Below, piece by piece: positions 13,190 to 24,700 of a DNA stretch of 64,000 nucleotides (position 1 is its first letter; every line of letters starts with the position of its first letter). The position numbers and the translations under genes were made by a program. This stretch comes from Polytrichum commune. Lineage: Eukaryota > Streptophyta > Polytrichopsida > Polytrichales > Polytrichaceae. The notes beneath the pieces were generated by a model. The model saw only the letters and a list, made by a program, of their open reading frames with translations, was not told where the DNA came from and made no database searches. Location: assembly GCA_950295325.1 (NCBI GenBank), contig OX485804.1, positions 2,728,001-2,792,000 on the forward strand. The letters run 5' to 3'.

Positions 13190-14300
13190 GCCTGCTGTCA
13201 ACTTCAATCCGATTCTACGAGGATCGACAAGGCCCCGACAAGGATACTGGCTCGCTTTCTGATTTTCTCATGAACTAAGTGCAGCAGGCAGTCAAATCTG
13301 TCCACTGTCTACCTTTTGGAAGATGATGAACATTGAAGGAATTGGTTGATTCCAATCACCCAAACCCGCTGTCATCTTCAATCTTTGAATTCTACGAGTG
13401 TCGACAGGGATACTGTCCCCCTCTGTGATTGTCACATACACCAAGTGCAACAGGCAGTCAAATCTATAAGTCTGAGGATCAGATAATCTAGTGTGTCAAA
13501 TCTGTCATTCTAGCTATGTGACATGCATTGGAGGAGTTGGTTTATTCCAATCACCCAAACCCCACTGTCATCTTCAATCCTTGAATTCTCTGAGGATCGA
13601 CAAGGATACTGACTCCCACTTTGATCGTCGCATACACCAAGTGCAGCAGGCAGTCCAATCTATAAGTCTGAGGATCAGATAATCTAATGTGTCAAATCCG
13701 TCATCTATGTGACATGCATTGGAGGAGTTGGTTCATTCCAATCACCCAAAACTCGCTGTCATCTTCAATCCTTGAATTCTCTAAGGATCGACAAGGATAC
13801 TGACTCCCACTTTGATTGTCGCATACACCACCTACTGCAGCAGGCAGTCAAATCTATAAGTCTGAGGATCAGATAATCTAATGTGTCAAAATCTGTCATT
13901 CTATGTGACATACATTGGAAGAGTTGGTTTATTCCAATCACCCAAAATCTGCTGTCATCTTCAATCCTTGAATTCTACGAGGCTCGACAGGGATACTGAC
14001 TCCCACTTTGATTTTCACATGAAGCAAGTGCAACAAGTAGTCAAATCTATAACATCCGAGGGTCAGATAATCTAATGTGTCAAATCTGTCATTCTATGTG
14101 ATAAACATGGATAGAATTGGTTTATTCCAATCACCTCATTCCCGCTGTCATCTTCAATCTAATTCGACGAGGATTGACAAGGATACTGACTCTCTCTATC
14201 TCTTTGATTTTCACATGAACCAAGTGCAGCAGGCGGTCAAGATCTATGAGTCTGAGGGTCGGATAATCTGATGTGTCATTCTATGTGCATCTGGGTATCT
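13190..14300. repeat. 195-bp tandem repeat array
   Basis: The landmark AGATAATCTA (or a one- to two-base variant) occurs at 13481, 13678, 13871, 14065 and 14261, so the period is 193-197 bases. Each unit holds TTCCAATCACCC, GCTGTCATCTTCAATC, GACAAGGATACTG or a near variant, and CAGGCAGTC. One or two more diverged units precede 13481. The period suits satellite-like or nucleosome-scale repeats. Several units keep an open frame of about 63-64 codons with the core (I/V)GLFQSP, CHLQS and QVQQ(A/V). I infer tandem duplication rather than selection on coding. Confidence 0.85.
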
Positions 14301-14699
14301 ATCACACACATGAATTACCAAATTTGCAAGTGAAGTAGTCAGTCAGATCTACTTATGTGTTAAGTCGATCTCATCCAACATCCCTCACTGAAACTCTATT
14401 TTATTTGGCATATTGAAGTATCTTAGACCACCAGTCTCATGCCCCGATCACACCAAAATTTCCCTCCAATTCTAGCCAAGAAATTGTTGGGGATTATGTT
14501 GAGAAATAGATGTTGGTCCCACCACTTCTCACACTATTACAGTTGGAGATGCTAGCAGATGGTGTTAGATTTGGCCGGTGTGATCGGCCCCTTAGTAGGT
14601 TAAATTCAAAGTTAAATATAACTAACATCACGTCTTGTCATCCAAGACCTTTCATAACATTCCTCTGCTATGCAAACCTTCACTTTTCCCTATTTCATT

Positions 14700-15085
14700 A
14701 TAAGGTAGATGGGTCTTAAGTGGCTCGTTTTCTTAATCGAACCCCTAGATTTGGTTGGTATGTGGTTCAATGAGGATCAAAGAGCAAACATCATAAAGAC
14801 ACTTGTTTAAAAGAGATTGGACTTCATCTTCAAACGTCAATAACTTCTCTACACTCAATAGTGAACACAATTGGGAGGACCTATGTATCCAATTAAGAAT
14901 TCAATCAACATGCACTTCTGATAATCATAACTAGATCATAGGAAGCCCGATTTTCAATCCCGTTTTTGCAGATGTTTCATCATAGTGTTGTTAATGCAAC
15001 ACAAATTTTGTCATGTAAATCTAACCGATAGAGGTTGGAGAACATGAAAACCGAACCAAATAACACCCACATACCTTAGACATAG
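14700..15085 (+). repeat. dispersed repeat family, copy 1
   Basis: This block is a diverged reverse complement of 53650-54140. Shared words include ATGTGGTTCAATGAGGAT, CTCAATAGTGAA, GGGAGGACCTATGTA, CCAATTAAGAA and CGTTTTTGCAGATG-like sequence. Shorter related pieces occur at 43980-44110 and 61010-61130. The frame is broken by stops. The family is unrecognised; an LTR or retroelement-internal origin is possible because a tRNA-primer-like site follows at 15163. Confidence 0.6.
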
Positions 15086-15162
15086 CCTTTTCACTTTCCT
15101 CATTTCCATGGCTTCTGTCCAAATTGTCCTTCGAGGAAGGAGATCATTCCATTTGAAGCAGG

Positions 15163-15176
15163 TGGTATCAAAGTCA
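15163..15176 (+). other. primer-binding-site-like sequence (initiator Met tRNA)
   Basis: TGGTATCAAAGTCAG closely matches TGGTATCAGAGCC-type sites, which are complementary to the 3' end of initiator methionine tRNA and prime many plant LTR retrotransposons. It is followed by AGATCTAG, common just inside copia elements. The sequence upstream would then be the end of a left LTR. Copia RNase H remains on the same strand at 16.9-17.4 kb are consistent with one decayed element, but I could not match the two LTRs. Confidence 0.45.
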
Positions 15177-15179
15177 GAC

Positions 15180-16870
15180 TAGAGATCTAGATTCCAACTT
15201 GTTTATAAATTCCTTGACTCCCAAGAGGATCATTCCTTGTAGAGGGTGAGTGCTATTGAAAGTTGAAGTATGATAACATTATTTGCTTCCTACTCTTTGT
15301 CTACCTATCACAAGGTAGGATAATACTCCCATATCATTGCCACTTCACACATGAGCCAAGAGCCATGACCTTGAAATGGTGAGGACCCTTGACTCTCATC
15401 CAAAGGCCGTACCATGGGTGTTGGGAAAGTTGTTTTATGTAGTCGCGGGCCCTCAAGCATAGTGTGAAGTGAGAATAGACCATGTTGCGGGACCATTGCA
15501 TATTTTGTTGGCGAAAAAAGAGGGGAGGATTTGGTTTAATATAATATGTCTCAAACTCTATCAATTTAAGAGAATTACTTGGTGGTGTTTGTCTGTCATG
15601 GAATCTGTCTTGAAATTTGTCATGTCGGAAAAATATTAAAAAAAGACGTGGTCTCCTGGAATTTGCGTCAGGCCCACCTCTTGGAGGTGGGCATGACGAA
15701 AATTCCATGAGACCATGAAACCTTATTCATAGTCCGCCATGTAGGAGTCCATGTAGACTTTTCATCCATGAAGTCTTCTTTGGGCCTTTAGGCCTTCACC
15801 TTCGTGTGTGAAGTGAACTTGGACGGTCTCTACCCTTTCGACCAATGAGAGCTCTTAGATTGCAATGGTCATGGGCCTTCAGTCTTGTGTGTGAAGTGGC
15901 CTTCATACTACGAGGCTCACGCTATAAGAGAAATAGGCCTAAATTGAACATTTTGAGCTCTACATCCACCTCTCCTAGGATATTAAACATGTAATTAGTA
16001 TGAGATAAATAACAAATTTGTATTGAGGTTGTAACCAATTGCCTCATTTTTTTTGGACAGTGCTCAAATAAGTATTTTTTAATCATAATGAATTAATTTC
16101 ATTTATTCATGAATGATCATATTCCCCCTCCCCTTTCCTTCACTAATGGACTTAGAATAGTTTGCAAATGTTCAGCACGTAGTCCAATATCTTTGGCACA
16201 TATGTCTCCTTGGTTTCCATTCTTAGAGCCACAACTAACCACATATCACTCATATATAGGCATTTGATTAAAATAAGTAACAAATTAAGCAAGTATTTAC
16301 ATTAGACTGATCTAAAAGGAATGCACATTTTCATGCCGGTAGTAAAATCCCCTATTCTTCGTCTATCTCTTTCTTTAATGTTATGTGTATGAGACCGCCC
16401 CCAACATGAGGCAGTAGCCCTTGCCCCTCAACCATGCTTTGTGAATCCGCCTCGCATTTCATGTGAGTATGAGGTTTTGAAAAAGTGGTAAGCATCTCGG
16501 TCACGCCAACCTACAATCAGAGTCATCTCTCTTTCTTTGTATGAAGATTTCAAAACAATTGTATCAATTTGACATGTACATGGGTTACAAATAAAGCTAT
16601 ATGTGACACTCAAATAGTGTTACATCTACAACAAACACCCCGGGTATTATACTTTAGTCATCGGATTGAAATGAATTGACATGGTTCAAATCTATTGTGA
16701 GCGATATTATTTTAAAATTGATAATGGAGGATTTCTCTTCCAAATTTGCAGTTCTTAAACATCATGAAGATTTGATGTTGGTAAGAAGAAACTTCTTCGA
16801 GTATATATTGTAACCCACATCAAAAATGTTGATTTTTGCTGCTCGAGTTTTTGAAACTCAATAATAACTC
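15180..16870. other. no gene seen; probable decayed retroelement interior
   Basis: Lies between the primer-binding-like site and the copia RNase H relic. No gag, protease or reverse-transcriptase motif could be read with confidence. Stops are frequent in all frames. Confidence 0.35.
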
Positions 16871-16879
16871 AAACAATCC

Positions 16880-17360
16880 CCTCGATATTAACTAGTTGGG
16901 CTAGACTATTGCCGGGATCACTTTTTGTTTTCCTCATACAAGGAGCAATGATATCTTGGAAGTCAACAAAGTAGAGTGTTGTAGCCACATCTTCAAACCA
17001 TTAAAAAAATATAGCCTTGCATGAGGCTTCACGTGTATGTGTTTTAATTGTGATTGATTGATGGCTTCATCAAAGGTTCTTGTGGATTTCGAGATGTTCC
17101 AATTATTCCAATGGTAATTTACGAAGACAATCCAACTTGCATTGCTTTGATGAAGGTGGCTACATAGAAGGAGACCGAATCAAGCACATTCAACCGAAGT
17201 TCTTTTTCACTCATGAACTATTAAGATCATATATAGATGTGAAGCATATTTGATCCTTTGATAACCTAATAGATTTATGTACTAAGCCATTACCAACCAG
17301 TAGGCATAAACAAATTGTTAAGGGAATAGGGTTGTAGAGTCTACCATTCCTATCTAACAT
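16880..17360 (+). pseudogene. Ty1/copia RNase H region, decayed
   Basis: Conceptual translation across several frames and stops gives fragments typical of the C-terminal RNase H part of copia polyproteins. They include an AMISWKSTK-like block (family pattern: A-[IV]-SW-x-S-x-KQ), VVATSSNH, and near 17110 VIYEDNPTCIALMK (family pattern: Y-x-DN-x-[AS]-CI). Later come remains of the pattern in which potential linkers lead to a final helix. Frameshifts and in-frame stops make it non-functional. Orientation is plus, and a purine-rich tract follows at about 17505, as expected at the 3' end of such an element. Confidence 0.7.
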
Positions 17361-17504
17361 GTACACAATCATGTAATAGACCTTTTCATTTTGCCCCCCC
17401 CCCCTTTACTATGATTTTTTACCTCAATTTTGAGGATTTTTATCATGGTAAGGTTTTTAACGAGAGGAAGGTAATGTGGGGTCTAAACCAAGATCCATTG
17501 TATC

Positions 17505-17850
17505 CAGGGGGAGTATTAAGACACCACCATTGACGGAGACTAGGTGTCAATAAACCCAACTTCATTGTAGTAGGATGTTGTCTTGGTAGGAGTTCTCTTT
17601 GAACTATAGGATGTTATCTTGGAACTATAAATACTAACAAGGCATGTCACCAGGGAGATATTAAACCTTCTACATATACATGAATAGAAGGTTAATAAAG
17701 AAAGACGTGACATGTTGTTGTCTTGTTTGTAAATTTTTTATCCATCATTGCTCTCTCTCTCATCTCCTCATTTTTGCAATAGTACAACTCACTTTTTGAA
17801 GGGAATCATACTCCTTAATATCCTAAAATAAAAAGAGTTTTGATCATTTA
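17505..17850 (+). mobile_element. polypurine tract and putative 3' LTR
   Basis: CCAGGGGGAGTATTAAG at about 17504 looks like a copia polypurine tract followed by an LTR start. The following 300 bases include a TATA-like CTATAAATACTAAC near 17617 and end in AT-rich sequence. The right boundary was not defined because no target-site duplication or matching left LTR was found. Confidence 0.4.
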
Positions 17851-18283
17851 GATTCACATATCCATACTCAAAAGATGATACTTCTTGCTTCCCCTTGAAT
17901 TCCTATTAGGACAATCTCCTCTTTTGAAGGAGAAATAGGACAATTTGGAGGGAAATTTGGAAAGTAGAGAGGCTCACGCTTCTAATGAAATGGAAAGGTG
18001 AACCGCTATGTTGTTGACGAATATCATGAGTCACCTTGGAATACACATTACATCCAACGATAGGTCATCCCTTCCGACGTGGCCTATGTTGTGTGGAGGT
18101 CACCGTAATAGTCCAGCTGGCATTCCACCGTGGCAAGCTTCCCTCTGTTTTTGAAAGTTTGTGCTGCAAACTATGTCGAGCACTCCGTTAGGGTTGATGA
18201 CACGAAGGAGATGAACCTCCTGCACTTGTGAGATTGAATTTTCAATTCGACTGCAGTGGCATCGCTTATCCAGAGATTTGGCC

Positions 18284-18664
18284 ATGTCGTCGTCATATGA
18301 GAAGGTGCGAGGGGGGAAATTGAGCTTTAAAGCGGGACTAGCGCCGGAGAAAACCCTGGACAAGAAGAAGAAGAAGAAGAAAACGAAGACGAAGGAGAGC
18401 GATAACGTGGAGAAGGTGGAAGTGGAATTAGAAGTGGAAGGCGCAGGTGCAGGGGTAAAGGGGCCGGCCAAGGTTGGTGGTGAGAAAGGGTATGATATTG
18501 ATACGGGAACCGGGCACGCTCCGGATGGCAAGAAAAGTAAGAAATACGAAGAGTTGTTTCCTGTAGAGACCAAGAGGTTTGGCTATGTGGTTCCGGAGGT
18601 GAAATCCAGGGAAGCTGCTCTGGATGAACGGATAAAGAAGAAAGCGGATCGGTATTGCAAGTAG
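18284..18664 (+). CDS. FAM32A-like small lysine-rich protein
   Basis: A single uninterrupted exon encodes 126 residues. The N-terminus SYEKVRGGKLSFK matches the short aromatic-Glu-x-Val-x-x-G-x-L-x-x-K start of FAM32A/DUF1754 proteins. A lysine block (residues about 27-36) resembles a nuclear localisation signal. An acidic, then glycine-rich spacer follows. The C-terminus KKYEELFPVETKRFGY followed by ALDERIKKKADRYCK is a signature I recognise from short conserved plant proteins. Human FAM32A is a late-stage spliceosomal factor; a nuclear RNA-processing role here is inferred from the family only. The ATG at 18284 is the first in frame; an upstream TTG is not used. The GC-rich coding sequence contrasts with the AT-rich flanks. 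No paralogue lies in the window. The gene is well supported, the function only moderately. Confidence 0.8.
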   Translation: MSSSYEKVRGGKLSFKAGLAPEKTLDKKKKKKKTKTKESDNVEKVEVELEVEGAGAGVKGPAKVGGEKGYDIDTGTGHAPDGKKSKKYEELFPVETKRFGYVVPEVKSREAALDERIKKKADRYCK

Positions 18665-20680
18665 GAGGAGAGGATCATGCGTACTGCTCGAATTGTGAAC
18701 AGTAAGAGGTGCTGCTCGTCACTAGTTGGTGGCTAGAAAGTAAGCCCTAGCATTGGAATCCATTTTCGGTATGAGAGTTTGTGTTTGAGCGTCCCTGTTG
18801 CATCTGGAAAGCTCCTTGCATCATTTCGTCGCAATTTACTGGTGAATTTTCTTTTTAGGGTTTCAGAAACAATTGAGTCTTGTTGGGGCAGGTTTAAAAA
18901 ACAGTGATCATATCATAATTATGGATAGACGTGTCACATGATTCAGGTCAGGTGTTTGCGCTCATGATATTTCCGCAAATGCCAATTCAAGGACAAGCTC
19001 AATTTGGCCGGGAGCTACTCGCATCACAGTGGAGAGTATTTTCGAAAGGTAGAGAGAACATCTCTAGGTCTTGAAGGACCCCTTGCAGGCTATGTGATAT
19101 GCTGCTTTAATTGAGATACTTGCTCCTATTTCTAGGCTGGAACAATCACATTGTGTGAGGTGGAATTTTAAGCCACGCACCTGTATGATCAGGAGTGTTG
19201 CCTTGAGCACATGTATATGTAATGGAATTATCTTATAGCAATGGCACACCGAAGGAAATCACCTGATTGATATCATTTAGGGTTTGTTCGATATCTTGCA
19301 TCATCTCCTGTTTCATCCTGTCGCTCCTATGTTTCGTATGGTTACAATATCGCCCGTCAATGTGTCCATGTGGCCGAGTGTTTGTTCTACGGTTGGAAAT
19401 TGGTAGCAATGACTTGAGATGATTGAAAGATACCTGCTACCATCCGAATCCTCTGCATGTATCTTTTGCATGGTATCCAAGATTTGGAAGAAGTACCATG
19501 CATATTTTACCACAGTAAACAAATGAAAACTGCAGGATTTAACAAAACAGACTGGTGAGAGCTATATCTGAAGACCTCTGACCCTTGTACGTTTCCAAGT
19601 TTGATGTGCTGTGGAGGTGGACGTATGCCATCTCATTCTCATGAACCATGTGGCATTGAATAATCTTTCTGCATGGTATTTAAGAGGGGAGTTTGTCAAA
19701 GCCCTTGTAGCAAAAGTAGGGTGTTTCCTTGAATAAATTTAACTCTTGGCTTTTGTTCTCATACTTTAGGGTTTTATCTTATCCCTCATGGTTTGTTTGT
19801 GTCGACATCAAGGTCTTACTACACATGCTGTACAACATGTTACCTACTTGAGGCATCCCGTGACCTCCAGAGATGTAGCAGAAACTGAAGACAAGGACTC
19901 CTTGTTGTGAACTGGCGAAGTTGGTCGAGATATCGGGGAAGGTAGATTCTTCCATGCAGATTGTTGTGGATGGCCGTAAATGTGCAGAGTGGTTTGCCAC
20001 CATTTGACTATTGCTGCATGTGTGATTTGTTTTCTATTTCATTCTAATTTCTGTTCATTTCTTTTTGATTGCTTTGTACCAAGTATGTAATTCTGAAAGC
20101 TCTGGATTAATCATCTCTCTTGTATTACTGGTTACCATTACCTGTAAGTGTTGTATGAACTTCAATACCTACAATGATATTTCTGTAGGAAGCTTGTAGA
20201 TTTCTCTTGCTACTGTTGTCCTCCTCTGACGAGTCTTCACAATCTGTCCAGTGTGTCTTGTGACTCCCATCTGGTCATTGTGTCTGAAGGGAAAAGACCA
20301 CCAAAACCAGCTCGATAAAACTCAATACCGATGGGATGGTAACATGCAAAGTGGGAGTACTTTACAGAACTCAATAACGATGGGTTTGCAACATGGAAAG
20401 AGGGTGTACTTACAGCATTCACGAGAAAATCTGCACAAGGATTGTGCTGAATCCCTCAGTATTTTGTGCTGGAATGAATAGGACCGTTGGCACAGGAGCA
20501 TGTAGTAGCCAAACCCACATGATAGGTCAGGTCCTAATTGACAGAAAAAGTTGTCTCCTCACATTGTGTTGTCAGATTGAAAAGCATTGCACTGGCTTGA
20601 TGTGCCTTTTGGGTTGAAATCTTCACCATCTGCCAAATGCACCAAGTTATCTCTGAAGTAGTCTCCCATCCTCCTGTCCA
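18665..20680. other. region downstream of the FAM32A-like gene, no gene seen
   Basis: Probably 3' untranslated and intergenic sequence. Base composition is closer to transcribed DNA than in the 2-17 kb region, and several open frames of 60-76 codons exist on both strands. None has a recognisable domain or conserved splice pattern. Confidence 0.35.
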
Positions 20681-20875
20681 GCTGAGACTGGTCACAGATG
20701 GGAAAGCAATGAAATGACTGGATCATGAGTCTCCACTACTACCATAGTACAATCATGCTCTTGAGTGCAGAGAAATCAAGGTGAAGTACTGCCATCAAAC
20801 TGACACACCTGTGAACTGGTGTGAAGTGTTTGTAGCTTGTGGCTAACTTAAGCGGCTGGCATGTCGACATGTGCC

Positions 20876-20915
20876 AGGCCTGTGACGCAAGTGCTAGGCC
20901 TGTGACGCAAGTGCT
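20876..20915. repeat. 20-bp tandem duplication
   Basis: Two perfect adjacent copies of the 20-base unit that begins AGGCCTGTGACG. It lies in the 3' flank of gene A, and nothing else suggests a function. Confidence 0.8.
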
Positions 20916-21752
20916 CAATTAGTCTCCGTCTTTTGCTGGATCCAGCTTTGCTCTAAGTAATTGCTTAATTAGCAACATTGAAATGGGAAGACAAATAATG
21001 GTCTACTGTTCTTTTGAAGCCCCATCTTTACATTCATCAACTATAGACCTTGCAAGACATCTCGTGTGAAAGGGAGTGCCATCAAACATCCAGCATATAG
21101 ACAAATTCGAGCAGCGTACATCTGCCACCAATAAAGCAAGCTTCATGAAATCTTAAAACAGGTTTCCTGTTAAGTTTAATTGGAGGTCACCACATTGTGT
21201 GGATATACATAAAAGGATCACTGATTTAGTAGATAGGCAAATGGTACAGCACAAACGAATGAGACCCCCTAGAACTTTGAGCAAAGATTCGATGATTGTT
21301 ACCACCTTCACAATTTCACAGCTCAAAGGAGGTAATGGATCATACACAAGTCACGTAGCACAGGATATTGCAATGGTTGGAACACTATGAAGAGAACATA
21401 TTGTTTGGCAAGTATGTCCACGTTACAAATAATCAACTCATGAACCCAGCAAGGGACATATTTCTTTTGGCAAGGTATTTTACATGGCTACTGCTTTGTA
21501 TGGGTATGAAGTGGCAATTACCAAAAGAGCTGTAACTGGCATCACTTGAACCTACTCTTCTAAGATAATCCATGAAGGTGTAAAACCCCCACTCTGTTGT
21601 TCACAACAATGTCCATTTTCTCTGTATAAGGGGCATTCTGCCATTCACTTGCTGCAAAGCTCTTTCCATCCTCCGAGGTCCTAGATAGTAGAAAGTGTGA
21701 CCAGGGCCACAGCAGAAGGCAAAGATTTGTGTATTCTAGCTTTAGAGATCCT

Positions 21753-24700
21753 TTAAGGTGTACGAAGGTATGATGCAGTTGATCCATTCACCATGCTTGT
21801 CACAGGTTGGATTTCAGCCATCCGTAGTCTTTCATTTTCAAGCTGGATAAGATGTGTGCGCAGACTTCGCTCCTCTACCTGCTCAAGCACCCACAACCCT
21901 GACAAATGAATTCACTGCTTATCACCCAACAAAATTCTCCCCTTGTAACCAACTCTTCTAAAGATCAATTTCTGAAGAACCCTGGACATGAAGTAAACAA
22001 ATGGAGTTCCATACATCAACAAATTGAATACTCTGGAACCTACTTGTCATCACAAATGCTAGTCTAGATGACAACGTGAAACTGGAGCATGTTGAAGATT
22101 ACCTCTAAAGAAGCAGCCACAGACAACAAATCTCCACACTCTTCTAGAAGTGCTCGTTCCTGTGCTGCTGTCTCTGCCAATTGTGACAACAGACCATCCA
22201 TACTATGTGCCTGCAGGTTCAAACGCATAATATAAGGATATGCTTAGCACATCACACACATATTCACCTTGCAGAAGAAAAGAACTTACTCTAATCTTCT
22301 AAAGAGAGCTATGGAGCACAGTGGCCATGTCTGATCCGTTTGAAGGATCAATTATGCATTGGTCAACCCTAAATGCCTGAGGGTCTTAAGCAATTTGAAA
22401 ATCCACTATAAAAAGTATGTTCCCCTCTATGACAGAGAACTTCTTACAACAAAGGTATTCAGAAAGGATGGGTACACAAATCTATACGGTTGGTGTATAG
22501 AGTGAAGTTTAAAATACTTGTATGGGTATTATAGAAGTGTTATCAGTTAAAAAATCTCATAAATTTTATTTGGACCTTTTTCAGTAGAATTTTTGGTCAT
22601 AAATTTCCTATACACAAGATCAGAGTGTCATGAAAAGTTGCAAGAATAAAACTCATATGTGTCAAAAACCGTCAATATCCTTTGTTATTGGCTACACTCC
22701 TACACTACAAAGGTGTGGTGTGCCTAACTTTGCCAAGTCTTTAAAAATAAACTATTGGCCTCATTGTGGTGGGGATGGGCTCAACTAACCCTCAAGCCTT
22801 CACTCTACCCTATTTTAAAAAAAACCAGCAACATCAGAGCTACCCTTGAACCCCCAACCAGCTTGCAAAGGTGAAGGAGAAACCAAAAATGGTCTCTTAG
22901 GTGCTTAGGAGTTAACTAATATACATAGAAATAACCAAACAAAAGATGACAAACATTGCAATGTATGAGAATTTTTATGCAAAGTAGATAGCACATATTA
23001 ACAGAGTCACACCTTGGGTAGCAGAAGGTGCACAGATCCTTCAACTGCATTCAATACGTCTACTGCAGAACTAAGAGCTTCCTTCACAGCTTGAACATCA
23101 GCCTGCAAAATAAATATCATTCAAAGCTTCTTGTGAGGAGGAAGGTAAGAGTTTAGAAAACCATATTTGATATACCAAGCAAGGGCAGGAAGTTTGTATC
23201 TGGAACTCTGAAATAGTGAAGACACAGCTCCAAAACTTATGTATCGAGGACACTAGCTTGTGAGCAGTGATTTTGACCAGTTCAAAGTTCAATTTCATAC
23301 AAATACTTAATACTCCCTCCGTTTCATATCAAAAGTTACGTTTGGACATAATTTGCGTTACGAAACAAAAGATACGTTTGGTGAAATTTCTTTCAAACTT
23401 CGTCAAACGAATTGGAATGTTGCTATAAACAATGTAAATGTTGTTGCCGATGAACTACCAAGTCAATCAACTAACAATTTACACTTATTTAACAATTGAT
23501 ATTTGAACTCAACCTAAACCCAAACATCAACACGGTTTTATGTGTATCATTCGTCAATGGTGATGAACGGGCCGTTTCTTCTCAAAAACCCTAACCCTAA
23601 ACACAAACCTTAAGGAGCACGAGTCTCAACCTCACTACTCATTAGCAAATGAGCTTCAGTGCCATCCGCCCAAAATGACGGGCTTCCAATGAAATTGGCG
23701 TTAAAAAAAATTTGATTTTTTTTTTGGACACCCCTAGCTCACCGGAAAGTGCTTAGTGAGAGCTATACAACGCACACAATTTCGTGCTAAAAATGCGAAA
23801 AATGACCTTAATCCCACATATTTAGTGAAACGTAACTTTTGATATGAAACGGAGGAAGTACCAGCCAAGCAAGTAGGAATAATTATGCAGAGATCTACAG
23901 TTAAAATGTACAACTACATTAAATATTTACATGAAGAGAATATTCACATCTCAGCACCCAATTTCCATTCTCTTATAAATAATAGTGAAAACCAGAGATT
24001 CACTGCAACAATCTAGCCGCTCTTAACATATGTTACTATTCAAGGTTCTTAAATCCTATGAGGGACTGGACTTGCAACAACAGGGAGAACCTGGAAACTC
24101 ATTAAGTAGTAAATCTCATTCATGCAAAGTAAAAACTGCCAGCAGCAACACAAAACACACAAATTGAAGGTTAATTACCCGGGCACCTCCAGTTACTGGA
24201 ACTCTCAAAATTGCAGATTCCAGAGCTTCCATGCAACCATTCAATGCATTTGAGTGCTCCTCCTCAATCATCTCCCAGTCTTCCAAATGGGTTCCCTGTA
24301 AAAAATACCTAGCTCCTCAGAACATAGTTAAGTTCTAGGTGGTACTGCCAATGTCCAGCAAATGTGCAACACTGGGATAACCTTGCAAAAGTATACAAGA
24401 GTATCATGCACTGTGTAACAATATGCTGGCTACACATTAAATTCAGTAGGAAAAAAGTCAAGACATCATTTGCAGAATGATGTGTACTCTAGAAACTTTT
24501 GAGAAGCTTGAAGCAGGTAATATCTGGTGAGTAATACTTGTGGAAATCAAAAAGAGGAAAGCTCTTGTTCTAGATTATGTGTCATCAAATACATAAGTGA
24601 GATATCCAAGAATACTCAAAGCTTTACCAGAGTGACTTTCTGGATAAGAAAAAGTCCCCTGAAATGTATTCCATTACCTGTGTCCATCTTGAATGCTGTG

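Noticed and set aside
13190-14300. CRISPR-like array
   Set aside because: The whole unit is repeated without unique spacers, and the DNA is eukaryotic.
18100-18573. 157-codon minus-strand frame opposite the FAM32A-like gene
   Set aside because: It is antisense of the real gene, with phenylalanine runs arising from the lysine codons.
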